The notes under the pieces were generated by a model. It did no database searches, was not told the DNA's origin, and worked only from the letters and a program-made list of their open reading frames with translations. The position numbers were made by a program, and so were the translations under genes. 64,000 bases of DNA from Eublepharis macularius (taxonomy: Eukaryota; Chordata; Lepidosauria; Squamata; Eublepharidae), in contig NC_072790.1 in the NCBI RefSeq assembly GCF_028583425.1, forward strand, positions 156,234,397 to 156,298,396. Direction: 5' to 3'. Within the stretch, counting starts at the first letter, position 1. The number at the start of each line of letters is the position of its first letter. Positions 57,467 to 64,000 of the stretch are shown piece after piece.

Positions 57467-59062
57467 TGGACCACCAAAGAAAGGCAGATTATGTGTGAGT
57501 TTGTTGAAGTAAGAGAATTTTACACACATTCAGGAGAAGGAAAGAGTCTGTCTTAGCTCAAGACAGCAGCTATGAGCACGTGGTCGTGAGAAAGCAAGAG
57601 ATGATCCCTTGAGCCAAGGTAATAAATGAGCCTAACTGATTGCAACTCAAAGAATTAGATAATCTCTTATCGCCATCATAGAAGATTATATGCCAAGCAT
57701 ACAAGATAGTGGTATGAAAGAAAGGGCAAGCCCACGGGGAATACAATGAAACAATGTTTCACAAAGTGTTCAATTTTTAAAGTGCCAGTGCTGTATAATT
57801 TAAACATTCATACATATTTGTGCAGTTCTTTCAGGAACAAGAATGAATCCAATATACAGAAAGTGCATTCAAGATTATTGCAACATGTCCGGGTGTAATA
57901 AAGTATGTATAAATTTAAATCCTTGCATTAGTCTCTTTCCTTCTTTCTGGTGTCCTTTCCATGCACAGAGCAAACGCAGAGGTGGGAGAGATGTAGAAAT
58001 CCTCCTCAGGCCCAATCTGGGGCCGGCCGGCTTAGAAACCACAGATTTTGTGTCCTCTTCTACGGGAGCACTGCCTCTGGTTCCATATGGTCGGAGATTC
58101 TCATATTACAACAACCGGATAGGCGGCCGTCTATTCCAGGGCGCGCCTATATGCACTTATTACTATTTCTTTTAGTCTTGTTTCGTCTGTTGTGTTTACC
58201 TATGCTGCGTCTTCTTTTAATATACTTATTAAACTCCTTCCATTTATTTATATTTATTTATACATTTGATTTATAGCCCACCCTCCTCACAAGCAGGCTC
58301 AGGGTAGGTTACAACAGCATTTTAAATGCTGTAAATGCTGATTTCTGTGAACCACATTAAACCCCCTTCGGTCCAAATTTACAGGGAGCAAAAAAGGAGA
58401 AAGAGACCCAGAAAATTGTGCTAGGGTCTTTAAGAGATCAAAAAAGAGGAACCTAAATGTAATCCCTCAGACTGAGCCAAAAACATTTAGAATTGGTTTG
58501 CTGGTGGAAGAGATACCTTGAGGAAGACATGGGGAGAGAAGGAAGAAGAGCCCTGGGTGTCTTGAGGTAGGAGACATGGGTTGGCTGAGTAACTTCAGGA
58601 TTTGCTGAGATGCAGAAACAGGAGCTGCAAGCCCCATCTCATCCCACAATGGTCCCAGTCAGAATCAAGCACTAAGCCTGATAACTGTATTTTTTAAAAC
58701 CTGAGAATTCTGTTCACAGAACTCTCAGTGTCTTGTCTGCTTTGGCCCTTAAAGATATGCATCAAGACAACAGTCTATTTGAAAAGAAGAAATTTTGTGT
58801 TACATTACAGTTGTTGAAAAATATGTGTATGATCCAACCAAAATTAAGCACTTTTAAGTTCTATTGAGCTTAGCATGAAAGCTTCAACCATATTCTAACC
58901 TCTTACACTAAAACTGTGACATAAAAATGCTTAATTTTGACTGTCTCATGCCCTGTGTTTTTGCCAGTTAGCAGAACTGTAAAAAATACTGATGTGTTTT
59001 AGAAATAACTTTTTTTTATAACACAACTGATGATGATTTCTTGCCATCCCATAGAAACCTAC
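57467..59062. other. AKT3 intron between copia element and exon
   Basis: Unique AT-rich sequence with a CpG-dense island-like patch at about 58010-58145 (see findings) and a reverse SINE tail at 58230-58310. Confidence 0.5.
58230..58312 (-). repeat. SINE tail fragment, minus strand
   Basis: TTTATTTATATTTATTTATA and GATTTATAGCCCACCC with GGCTCAGGGTAGG are the inverse of the common SINE 3' end that also occurs at 21620-21700. Confidence 0.5.
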
Positions 59063-59150
59063 CTTTTTGTCATATACATCTTGCCAGTTTACTCCAATAA
59101 AGAAACTATGCCGCATAATTTCTTTAGCATCATCTGGTCCTCCACCAAGT
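59063..59150 (-). CDS. AKT3: AKT3 exon encoding end of kinase domain
   Basis: This 88-nt minus-strand exon is bounded by a TAG acceptor (plus-strand CTA at 59151-59153) and a GTAGGT donor (plus-strand ACCTAC at 59057-59062). It encodes the last base of a split Arg codon, then [20 protein letters not shown] and NWQDVYDKK. This is the final helix of the kinase lobe, including the [11 protein letters not shown] signature shared by AKT paralogues. The VYDKK end joins in frame to the LVPPF of the next exon. One residue is notable: Ile in HSFFIGVNW, where mammalian AKT3 has Ser as I recall it. The preceding activation-loop exon is not in the window and must lie beyond 64000. Confidence 0.95.
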
Positions 59151-60740
59151 CTATTGAGGAAAAGTGTACATTAAATAAGTCTTGTTAGTAAACATTAAAC
59201 ACCAAATGGTGATTTTTACTAAGAAACATTACTATCAAGTATTCAATAAATACTAAAAAATAAAACTATTCTTTGAGTGTAATATGACATTTGACAACTA
59301 AGTTACCTGATTATTTCATTTGCATGCTTCAGATTGAAGACTAATGATTTTGTTTTAAAAGTAACAAAAACATATATCCGGTTTACATACCTACACTGGC
59401 TTGAATTTTGGGATAAATCTCTACTAAGAGAAGAGATTTCTGTCAGCAGAACAGGAATTCTTTGCTTCTCCCTGCTGCTGCTGTTCAAAATGATCCCTAA
59501 GATGCTGATCATGGGAAAAAGAGGACACCCAGGAACAACATGGAGAGAGAGCTGGAGGTCTGCAGCAGGAAGGGGAAATCAGTAAAATCATATCCCTTTC
59601 TTTAGCAGAAATGGATGGCAGGATCCAAGCCATGGTATCAAACTCAAGTATCTTACATATTTGTAATTTGCCTTTCTTCCATCATGGGACCATATGTCCA
59701 TCATGGAACAACTCATAGATATTCTGGAGGTCTTCGATACAAGTACTGACCACAAACAGACCATATCGGCTTCAGCAAGGTTTTTGTATCATGTATCCTC
59801 CAAGCTTACCTTGGAACAATCTGCATTAACAGGTTCTCTGGAAGGTCAGAGATTAGCTCTCATTTAGTAAGTTTTAAAATTATTTATAATGCTCTGTATT
59901 TTCCTGGGAGATCCTGAGATGTATGTATTTGGCAAGAGAAAGATACATGAGCATTAAAAATGTGAGACATTTATCTTTCCTTGCACTAAAGGAAATTCCT
60001 TTAGTGAAATTCCTCAGAGATAAAAACCATTGCAAGAAGGTTTGCATGAATATGCTTCGCTGATTCTATCTGCCAGAGCCCTTCTCTAGTTACAAAGATA
60101 CTAACTGGAACACAGGTTCTGAAGCATAACAGCTAAAGAACTAATATTATTTTATGTAATAATCTTATCTATTTTTGCTTTCCCTTGTCCATGCTTCCTC
60201 TGAAAAAGTGTGGTCTCCAACTGCCCTTCTTCAATATTCACACTCATGTATTCTCCTTCCCTTTCACAGAATTATGCTGTCCATCTTAAATAGCTATAGA
60301 TAACATCCTCATATCAGGTTATGTGTGAGGAACATCTTGCAGACAAACCAAGCCCTTCTTCTCCTTGTAACCTTCCCCCCATGGACCCTATTAATTAAAC
60401 CCAAAGTTTACCACATTACAAGTCTCCACCTACACCATTATAATCATGATAATCAGGAGGACCATATCTGGGAGAATGGACAAAGGAAATCTATCTGTTC
60501 TTTCTTCTGCCTTCTTCTGAAGATAGGAGCCTGATCTACCAGTATGTCATCAGCTGCCAGAGCCACAAGCTCTTGCTGGATAAATGCTCTAATATGTTTC
60601 CTTTTCAAAGTATTCTCCAGATAAAATAGCTCAAATACATTTTGATCTAAATGCCAGCTGCAATAGAGGTGAAGTAGAAGAAATGCTTAATACATTGCCT
60701 GGTCTGCTTATGGACCATTTTGAACCTTACAGTGACAGGA
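59151..60740. other. AKT3 intron, no recognised feature
   Basis: Intron on the upstream side of the exon at 59063-59150. No exon or repeat end identified. Confidence 0.5.
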
Positions 60741-61900
60741 TCCTGACATTTGTGAAGGCCACTACTTGTACATTGGATCATTGCCCAACTTGACTGCTAA
60801 AAATTATGTAAGGACCGCATAAATGAGCCCTTGATGTCTATCACAGTAAATCCAGGAACCTTCCCTTGGCCACTCAAAGAGGTGGTTATTTAACCCACTA
60901 GTTAAAAACCATCCCTAGACAAAAATGGCACAAACAATTATCACCCAGACTCTAATCTGTCCTTTTTAGGTAAAATTATTGACAGAGCATGAGCAGATAA
61001 ACTCTAGGCTTTCCTGCATAACTCTGGTACTTTTCATTTTGGTTTCAAATTGGCTATGGGAGGGAGACAGCTCTGATGGCTTCAGTTGATGACCTCCATC
61101 TGAATGTAGCCAATGTCATGCTTCTTTGTTGCCTCTCCTGGATCTATCTGCACCTTTTGATACAGTAAATCATGCCATCCTATTAAGACATTTGGAGGCA
61201 GAAAGAAGTGTCAGGGGATGTGCCTTGGACTGGTTTAAATCATTCCTCAAAACAGACTCAAAGGATTGTTGAGGCAGACCAGCTATCTTTAGTGTGGGAA
61301 TTATCTTGTAGGGTTCCACAAAGAACAATCTTATCCCGCATGTTATTCAACCTCTATGTAAAGCCTTTAGGAGAAATCATTCATAACCCATGCAACTGGA
61401 TGTTATCAGTATGCAGATAACACCCAACTCTATGTCTCTTTATCCAAATGCCCTGGTAATGGAGTAGAAATGTTGAGTTGCTGCCTGACCACTGTGATCA
61501 AAAGGCTGAAAGTGAACAAATTGAAACTGAACCCTGACAAGACGGCTGTGATGCTTTCTGGGAAGGCAAAAATCTTGAAGGACATTGTGTTTTCCACTTT
61601 TGATAGGGTTTAGTTGACCCTTGCTGACTTGGTTAAGAACAGGATCTAGCACTGCTGCTAGAGAAGCAAGTTAATGCAGCTGCAAAAAATGCCTTCTTCA
61701 AACTCAGTCTAGCCTGGAAGATGGCCCCCTATCTTGACATGGCTGAATTAGCCACCTGGTAACATCAAGACTAGATTACTATGATGCACTCCACATAGGT
61801 TTTCCCTCAAAGTCAACCTGGATACTTCAATTGATGCAGAATGCTGCAGCTCAATTATTATCAGGAGCTAGGTACAGTATGCATATCTTATATACTAATA
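60741..61900 (+). pseudogene. L2-like LINE relic
   Basis: Heavily decayed ORF2. Pieces in shifting frames include DRILTFVKATTCTLDHCP (60735-60795), [20 protein letters not shown] (61150-61210), [18 protein letters not shown] (61220-61270), GVPQRTILSRMLFNLYVKPL (61313-61370) and QYADNTQLYVSLSKCPG (61408-61455). Then come LKLNPDKTAVML (61520-61560), SRLDYYDALHIG (61760-61800) and MQNAAAQLLSGARY (61830-61875). The YADN box is a mutated YADD. The arrangement matches L2/CR1-clade RT with a YADDTQLY box. No 3' end or poly(A) was delimited. Confidence 0.8.
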
Positions 61901-62302
61901 GCCAAGTGGCTCTGATCTGTGGATGCCTAAATCCAGAGAGTGGAGCCATGAATGGATGAGACAGATCTTACTCCTGAAAAATGCCTCAGGTTTGCAGAAA
62001 AATCTGAAGTCTAAAAAAATACATTGAGGTTTTTAAAAAAATGATTAAAGGAGCTCCTGTAGTTTTAACTAGATGTCCTCAGTGGTTGTTGCTAGTCAAC
62101 CAAGTAACAGTTACGTCAGTATTCCAGGCTTGTTTTCTGGCTGTAAAAGGCAGGGGGAGAGGGCAGGGCCCTTTCCAGGGCTGTTTTGACCTTTGAAGGA
62201 GGACTCATGGGAGCCACAACCTCCAGCAACCATTAGGTGGCTTAATACCACATGACATGTATGACTCACACAGGACTGGCTGCTTGCTAGTGTTCAACAA
62301 AA

Positions 62303-62491
62303 GCCAATGTAGTATAGTGGTTAGAGTTTCAGAGTAGGATCTGGGAGACTTAGATTCAATCAGACACTCTCAGCCTAACCTGCCTCTCAGGGTTGTTGTG
62401 AGGATAATATGGGGGCAGAGAGAATGATGTAAGCTGCTTTGGATGACCATTGTGGAGAAAGACAGTATATAAATGAAGTAAATTAATAAAT
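62303..62491 (+). mobile_element. tRNA-derived SINE
   Basis: The head has an A-box-like TAGTATAGTGGTTAGAG and a weak B box near 62350 (AGATTCAATC). The body has CTGCCTCTCAGGGTTGTTGT and AAGCTGCTTTGGATGACC, and the tail has ACAGTATATAAATGAAGT. This layout is the common squamate tRNA-type SINE. Confidence 0.75.
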
Positions 62492-62779
62492 GCAGATGAA
62501 GTTGGAGGGGAGGTTGTTTAGTAGGTTTGAAGGAGAGAAGCGTGAAGAGAAAGGTTGCCAGAAGGAGGGAAAGAGGAAATAGTGGAGGAAGGAGATATAA
62601 AGAAAAGTGAGGTACAAGAAAAGTGAAATGCAAGAAGTCCTTGCAGGTTCCCCAGCATGCAACTGGGCCTGGGTCAACCAGCATGATGCAGCCAGTATCA
62701 TTCACACAGCCAGGGACTGGGTTCAGCCAATGGGAAAACGCCACAGAACAGAACCAAGCAGTACCCAGCCACAAGCACA

Positions 62780-63582
62780 AGGCATTCCCTTATGTCAGTT
62801 TGCTTCTGTTGAGCTAAGTTGCAACAATGTCTCTTGCTTCAGTGTGGTTTGGGTGGAATGGATGTGATTCTCTAGTGTGATGTCAGTCCCCTTGCTTCAC
62901 TTTGGTTCAAGGGGAATTACATTCCCTTGTATCAGTTTGCTTCTGTTGGGCTAAGTTGCAAGTGTCCCTTGCTTCAGTTTGGTTTGGGTGGAATGGATGA
63001 GATTCTCTGGCGAGATGTTGGTCCCCTTCCTTCTCTTTGATTCTAAGGGGATTTCATTCTCTTGCTTTAATTTAGATCTGTTGAACTTTCTCAGGGACAA
63101 GCTCAACATGCATTTGGGACTCTGTCGTGGCCATGGCTGCCTTGGCCTTGTGTGTTTCTGCAGTGGGAGTCAGCTTTGACTTTTTCCCCATAGGAAACAA
63201 TGGAGTGGCTGGGGGCACATTCAGGGACCCAAAGAATTGGTCCCCAAGATCCAATCTTCCTGAAACATTGGGGTACTTTAGAGGACAGTCAGGGGTAGCT
63301 CCCTGCAAATATGGTGGAATTTGCTTGAAAAATGCTACCCCCAGCCCCGCAGATAGCACTCATATATTGGGAAATAATGGAGAGTGGGTACGGCCACCTT
63401 CTTTAGGGGTCCATAAAATTGGCCCCTGTGGACCAATCTTAGAGGGTCTTAGAGAACAGTTGGGAGAAAGATTCCTCCACATTTGGTGGTTTGGTTGAAA
63501 AATACCCCCCCCCCACACACACACACATACACTGAATCTGTACAAAAATTGGAATTTATCAAAAAAAAATTCATGCACACTA
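62780..63582. mobile_element. hAT-like element, left end unclear
   Basis: The right terminus TTCATGCACACTA at 63570-63582 is the inverse of the TAGGG..TGCA-type hAT ends here. The interior shares GGGAGTCAGCTTTGACTTTT and GGAAACAATGGAGTGGCTGG with 48087-48885. An upstream 125-bp block (TTGCTTCAGT, TTTGGGTGGAATGGATG) is present two to three times in tandem at about 62830, 62955 and 63060. The left terminus and target duplication were not found. Confidence 0.6.
63517..63535. repeat. (CA)n in hAT-like element
   Basis: Short CACACA run after a poly-C stretch at 63505-63515. Confidence 0.7.
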
Positions 63583-63626
63583 TCAGGCAAATGCTTCTTT
63601 TCAAGAGGAAAACATGATTGCACTTA

Positions 63627-63813
63627 CCTGTAAGTGGGGTTTGATTCCCCACTCCTCCACCTGAAGCCAGCTGGGTGACCCTGGGCTAGTCTCTGGAGCT
63701 CTCTCAGCCCCACCCACATCACAGGGTGATTATTATTGTGGGGATAATAATGACATATTTTGTAAAACGCTCTGAGTGGGCATTAAGTTGTCCTGAAGGG
63801 TGGTTTATAAATC

Positions 63814-63850
<37 letters not shown>
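63627..63850 (+). mobile_element. tRNA-derived SINE, 5'-truncated, with (TTA)n tail
   Basis: The B-box region GGTTTGATTCCCCACTCC is kept. The body reads AGCCAGCTGGGTGACCCTGG and CTCAGCCCCACCCACATCAC, and the tail is GGTGGTTTATAAATCTATTA followed by ATT repeats (63817-63850). It is the same SINE class as 62303-62491 but a different subfamily by sequence. Confidence 0.8.
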
Positions 63851-63853
<3 letters not shown>

Positions 63854-64000
63854 AACTGTTACTCATCAAATGGTTTTCTGGGTAGGCACACATTGGGACT
63901 GCGCACACACAGGTCAGCCACAGGGAAGATTTCTAGAGTTTTCTAGAAGACTAGGAGCGCCCCTCCTCCCTTTGGTGTTTTCCTGCAAAAAAATCACATG
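63851..64000. other. AKT3 intron, window edge
   Basis: No feature recognised in the last 150 bases. Confidence 0.4.

Noticed and set aside
62303..62380. tRNA gene on the plus strand
   Set aside because: SINE head with degenerate B box, followed by SINE body.
59151..64000. A further upstream AKT3 exon (activation-loop exon)
   Set aside because: No minus-strand segment resembling the activation loop or its neighbours was found; the exon is presumably beyond the window.

Overview
This is a piece of a vertebrate nuclear genome, almost certainly a squamate reptile (lizard or gecko type). It is AT-rich and intron-dominated. It holds repeat classes that co-occur in squamates: CR1 and L2-like LINEs, Penelope-like (PLE), DIRS-like and Ty1/copia retroelements, a 5S rRNA-derived SINE, tRNA-derived SINEs and many non-autonomous hAT transposons. 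The species cannot be fixed from the sequence alone.

Only two host genes are supported, and they converge tail to tail. The last two coding exons of SDCCAG8 lie on the plus strand (15101-15227 and 17011-17034), ending in a 24-nt terminal coding segment. The last three coding exons of AKT3 lie on the minus strand (59063-59150, 36723-36825, 35320-35405), ending with the C-terminal hydrophobic phosphorylation motif FPQFSYS. The same convergent neighbourhood is known at human 1q43-q44. Bases 1-15100 are therefore SDCCAG8 intron, 36826-59062 is one 22-kb AKT3 intron, and 59151-64000 is the start of the next AKT3 intron. About 17.1-35.3 kb is intergenic sequence plus AKT3 3' UTR.

The rest is mobile DNA. 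A PLE at 234-4137 has an inverted partial copy followed by a near full-length copy (reverse transcriptase plus GIY-YIG nuclease), flanked by a 15-bp target duplication. A PLE composite at 26.6-27.8 kb has three copies of one 13-bp target. An unrelated-looking palindrome at 28587-29204 has a 14-bp target duplication. An old DIRS relic (10.0-12.35 kb, plus) is split by a GC-rich hAT element, followed by a CR1 3' end (12.9-14.07 kb). A second DIRS-like element (48.89 to about 52.1 kb, minus) abuts a hAT-like fragment on one side and a Ty1/copia element (52112-57466) with paired 519-bp LTRs on the other. Six complete hAT-type elements were delimited by matching 8-bp target duplications. A decayed L2-like LINE (60.7-61.9 kb) and SINEs fill the right end.

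No RNA gene, CRISPR array or bacterial-type operon is present. The best candidates for something undescribed are the snapback insertions flanked by target duplications, especially 28587-29204 and the triple-target composite at 26629-27764. All reading was by eye; element family names rest on motifs and terminal structure, not on database searches.
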